The position numbers and the translations under genes are program-made. Shown here piece by piece: positions 15,173 through 22,956 of a stretch of DNA of 36,710 bases; the stretch's first letter is position 1, and each line of letters opens with the position of its first letter. The notes beneath the pieces are model-generated. The model ran no database searches. It was not told the DNA's origin and saw nothing but the letters and a program-made list of their open reading frames with translations. The stretch spans positions 624-37,333 of the forward strand of contig NZ_MRXX01000015.1 in NCBI RefSeq assembly GCF_016642265.1. Direction: 5' to 3'. The DNA comes from Streptococcus lactarius. Lineage in GTDB: Bacteria; Bacillota; Bacilli; Lactobacillales; Streptococcaceae.

Positions 15173-16717
15173 ATGTCCGTAAAAGAAGAAGCTATCAAAA
15201 ATGAATTTCAATTTGCCTCTAGCTCAATTGTAGCGCATGTTGTTCGAGGAGTTCTTGTTGGAATCATTGTGGGCTGTGTTGTCTCGAGTTTTCGCTTTTT
15301 AATTGAACATATTTTTCATCTGGTGCAAGGTCTGTACAAAGCCATGCCTTCTCAACCTTTTTATCTTCTGATGATGGTGCTGGGGTATGGCTTGATTGTC
15401 CTTCTAGCTGGTCGCCTAATTCGTACCAATAAAGATATCAAAGGGTCTGGAATTCCACAAGTAGAAGCAGAACTCAAGGGTTTGCTTGCTGTCAGCTGGT
15501 GGAATACTTTGTGGAAGAAGTACATTCTGGGCGTCTTAGCTATCGGTAGTGGACTACTTTTAGGACGTGAGGGGCCTAGTATTCAATTAGGAGCTATGGG
15601 AGGAAAAGGTGTCGCTCGTCATTTACAGGTTAGTCCTGTTGAAGAGCGCTCCTTGATTGCAAGTGGTGCGGCTGCAGGACTTGCCGCAGCCTTTAATGCC
15701 CCTATTGCCGGACTCTTATTTGTCGTGGAAGAAGTCTACCATCATTTTTCCCGCTTCTTTTGGATTACGACTCTGGCAGCTAGTCTGACTGCAAATTTCA
15801 TTTCTCTAAATGTGTTTGGCCAAACTCCTGTCCTTCACATGCCACAAAATATTCCGCCCCTCCATCTGTCTCAATATTGGATTTATCTCTTTCTCGGAGT
15901 CTTTTTAGGGGCAGCAGGGTATGTCTATGAAGTAGTGGTCCTCAATATTGGACGCTTTTACCGCCTGCTCGAACAGCTCTTTCATGTCCCTTCTCATTAC
16001 TCTTCTTTATTTGCCTTCCTCTTCATTCTTCCGATCGGCTACTTTCTACCACAAATTCTTGGTGGAGGAAATCAATTGGTGATTGATTTGGCTCGCTTAC
16101 CTTATCCTGTATTGACCATCGTGTTTTATTTTATTCTTCGATTTATCTGGAGTATGCTGAGTTATGGTAGTGGCCTTCCTGGTGGAATTTTCTTGCCTAT
16201 TCTTGCTTTGGGTTCTCTTTTAGGAGCCATTGTTGGAACCTTTCTTCAAGACATTGGGTTTATCAGCTCTAATCAATTGCCCCTCTTTATTATCCTGGGG
16301 ATGAGTGGGTATTTTGGGGCTATTTCAAAAGCCCCACTGACAGCCATGATTCTTGTAACAGAGATGGTGGGGGATATTCGTAGCCTGATGCCACTGGGTA
16401 TGGTCACTTTGCTCGCCTACATGATCATGGATCTTCTCCATGGTGCGCCCGTTTATGAAGCCATGCTGGAGCAATTGTTGCCAGATAAAGCGTCAGAAGA
16501 AGGAGACTTGACTATCATTGAAATTCCGGTCTCTGAAAAAATTGCTGGCAAGCAAGTTCATGAACTTGAGTTGCCACATGATATCTTGATCACCGCGCAA
16601 ATGCGTAGCGGAAAGAGTTATACTGTGAATGGCGCAACCCGATTGTACCTAGGAGATAGTATCTTTGTGGTCGTAAAAGAATCTGAAATCGGACGGGTCA
16701 AGGATCTCCTCTTGTAA
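15173..16717 (+). CDS. CLC family H+/Cl- antiporter with C-terminal TrkA-C-like domain
   Basis: A 514-residue membrane protein. All CLC selectivity motifs are present: GSGIP (91-95), GREGP (131-135, gating Glu133), GGIFLP (337-342) and the anion-coordinating Tyr428 in GAPVYEAML. The second proton-pathway glutamate is kept in FVVEE (186-187), so I infer a coupled 2 Cl-/1 H+ exchanger and not a passive channel or a fluoride exporter. Residues from about 444 form a soluble RCK/TrkA-C-type domain (IIEIPVSEKIAGKQVHEL), a common regulatory extension in Firmicutes. A role in acid tolerance is plausible. ATG 15173 has AAGGAG seven bases upstream. It is transcribed alone; only a weak A/T stem (16716-16743) follows, so some read-through into the efe operon is possible. 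Confidence 0.93.
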   Translation: MSVKEEAIKNEFQFASSSIVAHVVRGVLVGIIVGCVVSSFRFLIEHIFHLVQGLYKAMPSQPFYLLMMVLGYGLIVLLAGRLIRTNKDIKGSGIPQVEAELKGLLAVSWWNTLWKKYILGVLAIGSGLLLGREGPSIQLGAMGGKGVARHLQVSPVEERSLIASGAAAGLAAAFNAPIAGLLFVVEEVYHHFSRFFWITTLAASLTANFISLNVFGQTPVLHMPQNIPPLHLSQYWIYLFLGVFLGAAGYVYEVVVLNIGRFYRLLEQLFHVPSHYSSLFAFLFILPIGYFLPQILGGGNQLVIDLARLPYPVLTIVFYFILRFIWSMLSYGSGLPGGIFLPILALGSLLGAIVGTFLQDIGFISSNQLPLFIILGMSGYFGAISKAPLTAMILVTEMVGDIRSLMPLGMVTLLAYMIMDLLHGAPVYEAMLEQLLPDKASEEGDLTIIEIPVSEKIAGKQVHELELPHDILITAQMRSGKSYTVNGATRLYLGDSIFVVVKESEIGRVKDLLL

Positions 16718-16753
16718 ATAAAGTCATTTCTCCGCGTTTATTTTCTATTATTA

Positions 16754-16798
16754 AATTTTCAGACAATTATTGAAAAATGAGAAAAGTTCTGGTAAAAT
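16754..16798 (+). promoter_or_regulatory. efe-tat operon promoter with near-perfect CodY box
   Basis: TTGAAA (16770-16775), 17 bases, extended -10 TGGTAAAAT (hexamer 16793-16798). Immediately upstream, AATTTTCAGACAATT (16754-16768) matches the CodY box AATTTTCWGAAAATT at 14 of 15 positions, one base before the -35. Repression by CodY in amino-acid-rich conditions is predicted. Confidence 0.7.
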
Positions 16799-16829
16799 AA
16801 GATCAAGATTGAACAAGGAGAAACTTTTC

Positions 16830-17702
16830 ATGAAAAAATATAGTTTACTCTTATTGAGTGTTGCTCTTTTAGCGGGGTGTGCGAACTCTACTGGCAAGCA
16901 GTCCAGTCAAAAGACGCAAACCAGCTCAACAGTGAAGTTGTCAAAAGCTGACCAGAAGACCTTGGACAATGCGACAGCTGAATACAAAGACTTTGTCCAA
17001 ATGCAAATTGACCAATTGCTCAAGGATTCTGAAAGTTTCCGTGATACATTAAAATCTGGAAATTTGGAAGAAGCGAAAAAGCAATACCCATTGATCCGCA
17101 TGGCTTACGAACGCTCAGAACCGATTGCTGAAACCTTTGGGGAGTCTGATGTGAAGATCGACTACCGTTTGGTGGACTATGTGGATGAAAAGAAATCAGA
17201 AGACGGCTGGTCTGGCTTCCACCGGATTGAGCGTATCCTTTGGGAAAACAATACTACAGATGGCACAGACAAATATGCAGACCAACTGGTGAACGATATC
17301 AAGGAGTTGAAAGCTAAGATCGCAACCGTTGATGTGACTCCTGATGTGATGCTAACCGGGGCGGTAGACCTGCTTAATGAAGTGGCAACGCAAAAGATTA
17401 CAGGTGAAGAGGAAGTATTCTCTCATACAGATCTTTACGACTTCCGCGCCAATATTGAAGGGGCTGAAAAGATCTTCTCTCTCTTTAAACCTTTGATTGA
17501 GAAAAAAGATGCCAAGTTGGTTAAAACCTTGGAAGCAGAATTCAAACATGTCAATGCTTTGTTGGATAAGTACATGACCGATGATTCAAATTATAAGCCT
17601 TACACAGATTTGACCAAGGACGATACCAAAGAATTGGCAGAAGCGGTGACCAAACTTGGGGAACCTTTGTCTCAAATGGGTGTGATTTTAGATGGGAAAT
17701 AA
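16830..17702 (+). CDS. efeO: EfeO/EfeM-like iron-uptake lipoprotein (imelysin-type domain)
   Basis: A 290-residue lipoprotein: signal peptide ending LLAGC with Cys17 lipidated, a short Ser/Thr/Gln linker, then an all-helical imelysin/M75 domain. The metal-binding HxxE motif is HRIE at 131-134 in GWSGFHRIERILWEN. It lacks the N-terminal cupredoxin domain of E. coli EfeO, making it the shorter EfeM-like form. It should sit on the outer membrane face and bind iron for delivery to the EfeU permease two genes downstream. I chose ATG 16830, with CAAGGAG nine bases upstream and a proper signal peptide; an in-frame ATG at 16770 begins inside the promoter. First gene of the efeO-efeB-efeU-tatC-tatA operon. 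Confidence 0.92.
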   Translation: MKKYSLLLLSVALLAGCANSTGKQSSQKTQTSSTVKLSKADQKTLDNATAEYKDFVQMQIDQLLKDSESFRDTLKSGNLEEAKKQYPLIRMAYERSEPIAETFGESDVKIDYRLVDYVDEKKSEDGWSGFHRIERILWENNTTDGTDKYADQLVNDIKELKAKIATVDVTPDVMLTGAVDLLNEVATQKITGEEEVFSHTDLYDFRANIEGAEKIFSLFKPLIEKKDAKLVKTLEAEFKHVNALLDKYMTDDSNYKPYTDLTKDDTKELAEAVTKLGEPLSQMGVILDGK

Positions 17703-17707
17703 GAAAA

Positions 17708-18913
17708 ATGGCTGACGAAAAATTTTTAGATAAAAAAATGGACCGTCGTGAATTTCTTAAAAAAGCAGGTATTGGAGGGGCTGGTCTAGCGCTGGGTCTC
17801 TCTGGTGCATCTGCTTTTTTCGCTAATCAAGACAGTTCCAGTAAAAAAGCTTATGACGGGGATGAAGACATCTCCTTTTATGGCAAGCACCAAGCAGGGA
17901 TTACGACGGCCATGCAGAAGGCTTGCTACTTGGTGGTATTAGATCTTCACACGACGGACAAAAAAGAAGTCATCCAGCTCTTTAAAGACTGGACCGATTA
18001 TAGTAGTAAATTAGTCGAAGGGCAGTTGGTTCAAAAAAATGGTGCCAATGGGTTCTTACCACCAAAAGATACAGGAGAAACTGTCGGACTGAACCCCTAT
18101 CGCTTGAGCCTGACGTTTGGTGTCTCTGCTAACTTTCTCAAGAAATTAGGTTTAGAATCTAAACGTCCCAAGCTATTTCGTGATTTGCCTCCATTTCCAA
18201 AGGAGCAGTTGCAGGACAAATACACTGGTGGCGATATCGTCATTCAGGCCTGTGCCGACGATGAGCAAGTCGCCTTTCACGCGGTCCGAAATCTCATCCG
18301 CAAAGGTCGTAATAGCATCACTATGAAGTGGAGCAAGTCCGGTTTTGCGGCGATTGGTGACAGGAAAGAAACACCGCGTAACCTCTTTGGTTTCAAGGAT
18401 GGAACAGCAAATGTCACGACGGAGAAGGACTTTGATAAGGTCGTCTGGACTGACAGCAAGGACTGGATGAAGGGTGGTTCCTACATGGCTCTTCGCCTTG
18501 TCCAAATGCACTTGGAAACTTGGGACCGGACCAATTTGCAGGAGCAGGAAAATACCTTTGGTCGTTACAAAGAGTCAGGCGCTCCCTTTGGGAAAACCAA
18601 CGAATTTGATGAAGTAGATTTATCTAAACTACCAGTTGATTCACATGTCCGCTTGGCAAAAGAGCTAAATCTCCCTATTTTACGGCGGTCTTATTCCTAT
18701 TCGGATGGCATCGATGAGAGAACAGGGCAATTTGATGCAGGCTTGATTTTTATCGCTTTTCAAAAAGATCCAAACAGTTTTGTTAAAATCCAAACCAATT
18801 TGGGTGCAGTCGATAAAATGAACGAGTACATCACCCATATTGGAAGTGGACTCTTTGCTTGCTTTGCAGGCGTAGAGAAAGGAGGCTACCTTGGTCAAGC
18901 ACTCTTTGAATAA
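17708..18913 (+). CDS. efeB: Deferrochelatase/peroxidase EfeB, DyP-type, Tat substrate
   Basis: A 401-residue dye-decolorising-type haem peroxidase exported folded by Tat. The N-terminus carries the twin-arginine motif DRREFLKK (12-19, Arg13-Arg14) and a mild hydrophobic stretch ending ASAFFA. The family motif GFKDG (228-232, Asp231), proximal haem ligand His313 in SHVRLA and distal Arg326/327 in LRRSYSYSDG are all kept, so it should be active. In this family it oxidises substrates on the cell surface and may oxidise Fe(II) or release iron from haem for EfeU. Starts five bases after efeO with only a weak GGGAAA in front, so it depends on coupling. Its requirement for Tat explains tatC and tatA in the same operon. 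Confidence 0.94.
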   Translation: MADEKFLDKKMDRREFLKKAGIGGAGLALGLSGASAFFANQDSSSKKAYDGDEDISFYGKHQAGITTAMQKACYLVVLDLHTTDKKEVIQLFKDWTDYSSKLVEGQLVQKNGANGFLPPKDTGETVGLNPYRLSLTFGVSANFLKKLGLESKRPKLFRDLPPFPKEQLQDKYTGGDIVIQACADDEQVAFHAVRNLIRKGRNSITMKWSKSGFAAIGDRKETPRNLFGFKDGTANVTTEKDFDKVVWTDSKDWMKGGSYMALRLVQMHLETWDRTNLQEQENTFGRYKESGAPFGKTNEFDEVDLSKLPVDSHVRLAKELNLPILRRSYSYSDGIDERTGQFDAGLIFIAFQKDPNSFVKIQTNLGAVDKMNEYITHIGSGLFACFAGVEKGGYLGQALFE

Positions 18914-20576
18914 ACTCTTGATCTTGTTAGGCCTTCTTGCCTTGTTCTGGACTCATCCAGTGGCTGCGGAATCTTATAGCGATCTCTTTATCAAGATCAC
19001 AGACGCAACAACCGCTGTAGAAAATAAGAACCAGGAGAAGGCCAAGGAATTGATCGCTGAGATTCAAGCTGATTTTGAAACCAAGGACCACCATGAGTCC
19101 AAGGCAGGAAAAAAAGTTAGCCAAGCTCTAGCTATAAAAGGGGAGGTAACCAAAGAGGATCTCACCAAGATCTCATCAGCCTTGCTCGCTTTTGAAAAAG
19201 AGCAAAATCCGGTCGATTTAGAGGCGGAAAAAGACAAACTCGTGAGTCGCCTCGCTCCTTATTTTAAGAACTTACAAGATGCCATTATAGCTAAGGATCT
19301 GGATAAAACCCGTCAAACCTATGCTGATCTCAATAATACCTGGACACGAAACGAAGCAGTGGTAAGAGATCACAGCACAGCCTACTATGGCAAAATCGAG
19401 ACGGCCATTTCGCTCTTACGTAGTAGCATTGAAACAGAGCCTACTGACTTCACCAGCATCCAGTCCTCCTATGATGACCTCAAAAATGGGATTGATGCCT
19501 TTGTAAAAGGAGAAGTGATTAGCAGTGCTAATACGGATTTGACACTGAAAGATGGGATCAAGCTTTTGGAGAAGGCGCAAAACCAATTCCAATCCGGCGA
19601 CGATCAATCTGCTGCAGCAACTATGAAGCAGTTCATCACCATCTGGCCAACCATTGAGGGGGATGTCAGTACGACCAATCCAAGCCTCTACACGCGCGTA
19701 GAGAGTGAATCACCGGTCATTATGGTTAAGGGGAAAGAAAAGACCTATCAAGAGAAATTACAAGCCTTGATCAGGGACCTTTCTGCGATCGATACGACAG
19801 CTTCTTACAACGCTTTTGATGCTATGTTGATTCTTCTGCGTGAAGGAGTAGAAGCGCTTCTGATCGTCATGGCCCTTGTGACGACCCTTAAGGCCGCTAA
19901 GATGAGGAAAGGCCTCAAATGGGTCTACGGTGGAGCTCTTGCGGGGGTTCTTGCCAGTGCAGCGATCGCTCTTGTTCTGCAAGTAGCTTTTCCAGCTGTG
20001 ACTTCGGGGTCTAACCGGGAAATCATTGAAGGGGGCGTTGGGATTTTCGCAGTGGTCATGATGATCCTCATTGGAATTTGGCTACACAGCAAGTCCTCTG
20101 TCAAACAGTGGAATGCCTTTATGGACCGTCAGGTGAAGACGGTAACGGCTACAGGAAGTTTTGTCTCTATGTTTGCCCTCAGTTTCTTAGCAGTCTTTCG
20201 TGAAGGGGCTGAGACCATTCTCTTCTATGTCGGAATCATCCCACGGATTACAACTGCTCATTTCATACTGGGAATCGGGCTTGCCATAGCCGTTCTCATT
20301 ATCATTGCAGTGGCGATGACCAAGGCCAGTCAAGCCATCCAACCTCATCGAATCTTTTTCATTCTGACGTGGTTGATTTACGCCTTGGCCTTCAAGATGC
20401 TTGGTGTTAGCATCCACGCCTTGCAGTTGACTAATATCCTACCTAGTCATTTGGTCAATGGACTTCCAACCATCGATTGGGCAGGGATCTATCCAAGCTG
20501 GGAAGTTCTTCTTCCTCAACTACTCTTTGTGGCCCTGATCGCCCTTATCACGGTGAGACAATATGGCAAAGACTAG
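18891..20576 (+). CDS. efeU: Iron permease EfeU (FTR1 family) with large N-terminal extracellular domain
   Basis: A 561-residue permease. A signal peptide (about 1-26, ending VAAES) leads into an about 280-residue helical extracytoplasmic domain, then about seven transmembrane segments. The two iron-coordinating motifs are REGVE (317-321) and REGAE (437-441), variants of FTR1 REGLE. The start is TTG at 18891, nested inside the end of efeB; AAAGGAGG lies just upstream and no ATG occurs near, so the TTG is well supported. The gene overlaps efeB by 23 bases and tatC by 14. It imports iron oxidised or bound by EfeB and EfeO. The extra N-terminal domain, absent from E. coli EfeU, is seen in Gram-positive homologues and may act as a docking platform. 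Confidence 0.92.
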   Translation: MVKHSLNKLLILLGLLALFWTHPVAAESYSDLFIKITDATTAVENKNQEKAKELIAEIQADFETKDHHESKAGKKVSQALAIKGEVTKEDLTKISSALLAFEKEQNPVDLEAEKDKLVSRLAPYFKNLQDAIIAKDLDKTRQTYADLNNTWTRNEAVVRDHSTAYYGKIETAISLLRSSIETEPTDFTSIQSSYDDLKNGIDAFVKGEVISSANTDLTLKDGIKLLEKAQNQFQSGDDQSAAATMKQFITIWPTIEGDVSTTNPSLYTRVESESPVIMVKGKEKTYQEKLQALIRDLSAIDTTASYNAFDAMLILLREGVEALLIVMALVTTLKAAKMRKGLKWVYGGALAGVLASAAIALVLQVAFPAVTSGSNREIIEGGVGIFAVVMMILIGIWLHSKSSVKQWNAFMDRQVKTVTATGSFVSMFALSFLAVFREGAETILFYVGIIPRITTAHFILGIGLAIAVLIIIAVAMTKASQAIQPHRIFFILTWLIYALAFKMLGVSIHALQLTNILPSHLVNGLPTIDWAGIYPSWEVLLPQLLFVALIALITVRQYGKD

Positions 20577-21282
20577 AGCAGATAAAATGACCATTGTCGA
20601 GCACTTGGTCGAATTTCGAAAACGATTGATCGCAGTGGTCTTGTGTTACATTATCGTTTTTATTGTAGCCTTTGTATTTGGAGGAGAACTCTACCAAGTA
20701 TTGACGGCTAGCCTGCATCAAAAACTGCTGGTACTAGGGCCAAATGATATCCTCTGGATCTATGTATCTCTGGCCAATCTCACAGCCTTTAGTCTGACCC
20801 TGCCCTTTATTGTCTACCAGATTTGGCAATTTGTGAGACCGGCTTTGAGGGAGAAGGAGGCGCGAGCAGTCTTTGCCTACATACCAGCTAGCTTTATTTG
20901 CTTTGTGCTGGGGCTTGCATTTGGTTATTTCTTTGTCAGCCCAGCTATTTTAGAGGTCTTGATGCGCTTGGGAGAAGGATTGTTTGATACCCAATTGACG
21001 GCGCAAAATTATTTAACCTTCTTATGGCACACCACCTTGCCTTTAGGAGTCTTGTTTGAGTTACCAGTTTTGGTCGCTTTTCTAACCTCAATTGGGCTTT
21101 TGACACCACAGTTTTTAATCACCTATCGTCGTTACGCTTACTTTGTCCTGCTGATCTTAGCCGTCGTGCTAACCCCTGCAGACTTTATCAGTGACTTGGC
21201 CATGACGGTCCCTTTGATCCTCTTATTTGAAGTGAGTGTCGCCATCAGTAAAGTCATCTATTTGAGAAAAAGGAGAAACTAA
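20563..21282 (+). CDS. tatC: Sec-independent protein translocase TatC
   Basis: A 239-residue membrane protein with six transmembrane segments that recognises twin-arginine signal peptides. MTIVEHLVEFRKRLI near the start is the TatC signature, and the FVRPALREKEARAVFAYIPAS and FELPVLVAFLTSIGLLTP stretches are also conserved. The ATG at 20563 lies inside the end of efeU and has only GGTGAG nearby, suggesting coupled translation; ATG 20587 (MTIVEH) is a possible alternative start. Together with TatA it gives a minimal TatAC translocase. The only Tat substrate visible here is EfeB in the same operon, so this Tat system is probably dedicated to haem peroxidase export. Confidence 0.94.
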   Translation: MAKTRADKMTIVEHLVEFRKRLIAVVLCYIIVFIVAFVFGGELYQVLTASLHQKLLVLGPNDILWIYVSLANLTAFSLTLPFIVYQIWQFVRPALREKEARAVFAYIPASFICFVLGLAFGYFFVSPAILEVLMRLGEGLFDTQLTAQNYLTFLWHTTLPLGVLFELPVLVAFLTSIGLLTPQFLITYRRYAYFVLLILAVVLTPADFISDLAMTVPLILLFEVSVAISKVIYLRKRRN

Positions 21283-21479
21283 TGGGAATTTTACGTGATA
21301 TTGGAGCACCAGGTTTGATCATCATCATCCTGGGTGCCCTCTTGATTTTTGGACCAAAACGCCTACCTGAGTTGGGCCAGTCTATCGGCAAAATGTTTGC
21401 TGAATTTAAGACAGCTATCAATAAAGGCAGTGAAGAAGCCGATCAAGATGCAAAAGAAGATAAGAAAGAAAAAGAATAA
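21282..21479 (+). CDS. tatA: Sec-independent protein translocase TatA
   Basis: A 65-residue protein: one N-terminal transmembrane helix, the conserved FGPKRLPELGQSIGK hinge and amphipathic helix, and a highly charged acidic/lysine tail. It forms the pore-like assembly of the Tat machinery with TatC. The start overlaps the tatC stop by one base (TAATG) with AAGGAG upstream. Last recognised gene of the efe-tat operon. No terminator follows; the next promoter begins 22 bases after the stop, so operon transcripts may run on into the small peptide gene. Confidence 0.95.
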   Translation: MGILRDIGAPGLIIIILGALLIFGPKRLPELGQSIGKMFAEFKTAINKGSEEADQDAKEDKKEKE

Positions 21480-21501
21480 TCAGACAATTTTCAAAATTCT
21501 A

Positions 21502-21530
21502 TTGAGTTCGATTGCATAAAAAGGTATAAT
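21502..21530 (+). promoter_or_regulatory. Promoter of the 36-residue membrane peptide gene
   Basis: TTGAGT (21502-21507), 17 bases, perfect TATAAT (21525-21530). A 13-base palindrome AATTTTCAAAATT lies at 21486-21498, three bases before the -35, a position used by CodY elsewhere in this window, but with different spacing. Confidence 0.7.
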
Positions 21531-21565
21531 AAGACAAGGACTTGCAATCGATGAAGGAGGAAACC

Positions 21566-21676
21566 ATGATTATTACGATTTTGTCACTCATTTTCTATTT
21601 TAGCTATATCGGATTCTTATGCTGGTTGGTCGTAAAAATTGTCGAAAAATTGTTCAATTTCTTGTTGAACCGTTAA
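21566..21676 (+). CDS. Small hydrophobic membrane peptide, function unknown
   Basis: A 36-codon reading frame. The peptide starts MIITILSLIFYFSYIGFLCW, a single probable transmembrane helix, and ends with a short basic amphipathic tail (KIVEKLFNFLLNR). Support for a real gene is unusually complete: a TTGAGT-17-TATAAT promoter, a perfect AAGGAGG five bases before ATG, and a terminator ten bases after the stop. I recognise no family. Its position right after tatA, without an intervening terminator, would allow a link with the efe-tat membrane complexes, but it could equally be a toxin-like peptide or a membrane regulator. No antisense RNA promoter was obvious. Coding status fairly sure, function unknown. 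Confidence 0.75.
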   Translation: MIITILSLIFYFSYIGFLCWLVVKIVEKLFNFLLNR

Positions 21677-21685
21677 TGAAGAAAC

Positions 21686-21719
21686 AATCCATTTCACAAC
21701 AAGTGAGTGGATTTTTTTG
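21686..21719 (+). terminator. Terminator of the small peptide gene
   Basis: AATCCA and TGGATT close a stem with inner TCAC/GTGA pairs around AACAA, followed by seven Ts. Confidence 0.8.
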
Positions 21720-22029
21720 TATCCTGTTTATTCAGATAGGATCAAATATAAGGAGACTTCAAGGGTCTCAGATTGAAGAGCTAGTCGTATTAGAAACTTT
21801 CCTTAGGTGAGTACGGACGTCAGCGAACTTCTTCGAAGTTCCATGACTAATTATTGAGCCTAATGTCTCAATAATTCCGAGTGCCTGAAACATTATTGTT
21901 TCAGGCACTTTTCTCACAGCGGAAAGTTTCGATATTTTATCAACTTATTATACTTTAAGATAGTTTGTTTACATTCTAAGGACCCTGTGGTCTCATTTTT
22001 GTATCAAATTCCCCTAGCTAGTGACGAAC
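21720..22029. other. Gene-free stretch containing a folded multi-hairpin element
   Basis: No gene is supported from 21677 to 22129. Bases 21793-21930 form a closed structure: GAAACTTTCC / GGAAAGTTTC (21793-21802 with 21921-21930) and GTGAG / CTCAC close it; inside are GAACTTC-TTC-GAAGTTC with an outer GTCA/TGAC (21819-21847), a perfect 10-bp stem AATTATTGAG / CTCAATAATT (21849-21876), and a perfect 11-bp stem GTGCCTGAAAC / GTTTCAGGCAC (21881-21908) followed by TTTT. The outer arms could equally be terminal inverted repeats of a small non-autonomous element. 21931-22029 is A/T-rich without recognised signals. Confidence 0.6.
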
Positions 22030-22058
22030 TTGATCTTCAAACTGTATTTCGGTATGAT
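22030..22058 (+). promoter_or_regulatory. Promoter of the alpha/beta hydrolase gene
   Basis: TTGATC (22030-22035), 17 bases, TATGAT (22053-22058); about 65 bases of leader before the start codon. Confidence 0.55.
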
Positions 22059-22129
22059 AGTAGGGAAAGGATGACTAAATATGTATAGCTTTCATAAGCT
22101 TTTAATCTTATAGAAAAGAGACAAAATAT

Positions 22130-22855
22130 ATGCAATATTATTTTATCGGCGGTCTAGGTGGCAATTGCTACCATCTGGTGCCACTTATCGATGATCTCGG
22201 CTTTCCGGTAACCTTTTTAGATCCCTATAGGGAAATGATTCAGACAGAAAAAGATCTTCATGCTTGGTTTCAAGGTCAGATCGAGCAAGCTGAAGAGATC
22301 TGTTTATTGGGGCATTCTTTGGGTGGAGATTTGGCTCGTTATCTGGCTGCTGCGTTCCCTCAGATCCAAGCTCTGATTCTCTTGGATGGTGGCTATCTGG
22401 ATATGGAAAAGATCTTGCCTCTTGAGGAAGAGCTAGAAGGTACATCGTCCTTCATGCAGCAGCAAGTCTTTTCGACATTGGAAGAAGCCGTGTTAGCAGA
22501 ATTCGGTGATGGAGCAGATCCTACGCCTATAGCGCGAAAAGCAGTAGAGGCTAGCTATCGCTGGAATCTAGCGAGTGAACAATATGAATTAAATCTAGAT
22601 CTAGAAAAGGTCTTGGCTTTATTGCGTCTACGACGTCAGATCAAGGCTAACCAGATTTCAATTACAGACAAGCCCGTCCTCTTTATTGGTCCTCGATACC
22701 AAGAAGAACCTGAATGGAGGAAAGCAGCTCTGAATCAACTTGATCCCAAGATCAAGCAAGTCTTGCTAGAAGGTTTGGGACACGAACTGTATTCAGAGGC
22801 ACCAGAAATTGTAGCTAGAGAAATCAACAATTGGCTCCAAAATGTTCATAAATAA
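22130..22855 (+). CDS. Alpha/beta hydrolase of unknown substrate
   Basis: A 241-residue cytosolic hydrolase. FIGGLGGNCYHLVPL near the start forms the oxyanion-hole loop, LLGHSLGGDLARYLAA holds the nucleophile elbow with Ser63, and GLGHELYSEAPE near the C-terminus provides the catalytic His; LILLDGGYLD follows the nucleophile helix as in the esterase/lipase superfamily. The natural substrate cannot be told; candidates are short-chain esters or thioesters. The ATG at 22130 has only a weak AAAGAGA in front, so expression may be low. It is a single-gene unit with its own promoter and a strong terminator, downstream of the folded element at 21793-21930. Confidence 0.85.
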   Translation: MQYYFIGGLGGNCYHLVPLIDDLGFPVTFLDPYREMIQTEKDLHAWFQGQIEQAEEICLLGHSLGGDLARYLAAAFPQIQALILLDGGYLDMEKILPLEEELEGTSSFMQQQVFSTLEEAVLAEFGDGADPTPIARKAVEASYRWNLASEQYELNLDLEKVLALLRLRRQIKANQISITDKPVLFIGPRYQEEPEWRKAALNQLDPKIKQVLLEGLGHELYSEAPEIVAREINNWLQNVHK

Positions 22856-22888
22856 AACCTGTTTCTCTTTTTGAAACAGGTTTTATTT
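22854..22888 (+). terminator. Terminator of the hydrolase gene
   Basis: AAAACCTGTTTC (22854-22865) pairs perfectly with GAAACAGGTTTT (22873-22884). Confidence 0.85.
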
Positions 22889-22927
22889 TGTAATTTCCGA
22901 ACGTTGTTTCCTATAAAATCATTCCCG

Positions 22928-22956
22928 TTGCATTAGGTCCGTATCTTTGGTATAAT
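22928..22956 (+). promoter_or_regulatory. guaC promoter
   Basis: TTGCAT (22928-22933), 17 bases, extended -10 TGGTATAAT (hexamer 22951-22956). The roughly 75-base leader carries two small hairpins. Confidence 0.75.

Noticed and set aside
16716..16743. Terminator after the CLC gene
   Set aside because: AAATAAA/TTTATTT is a seven-pair all-A/T stem with a 14-base loop; too weak to call.
22071..22088. Five-codon frame ATG ACT AAA TAT GTA TAG upstream of the hydrolase
   Set aside because: The AAAGG in front is directly adjacent to the ATG and the frame is too short to support.
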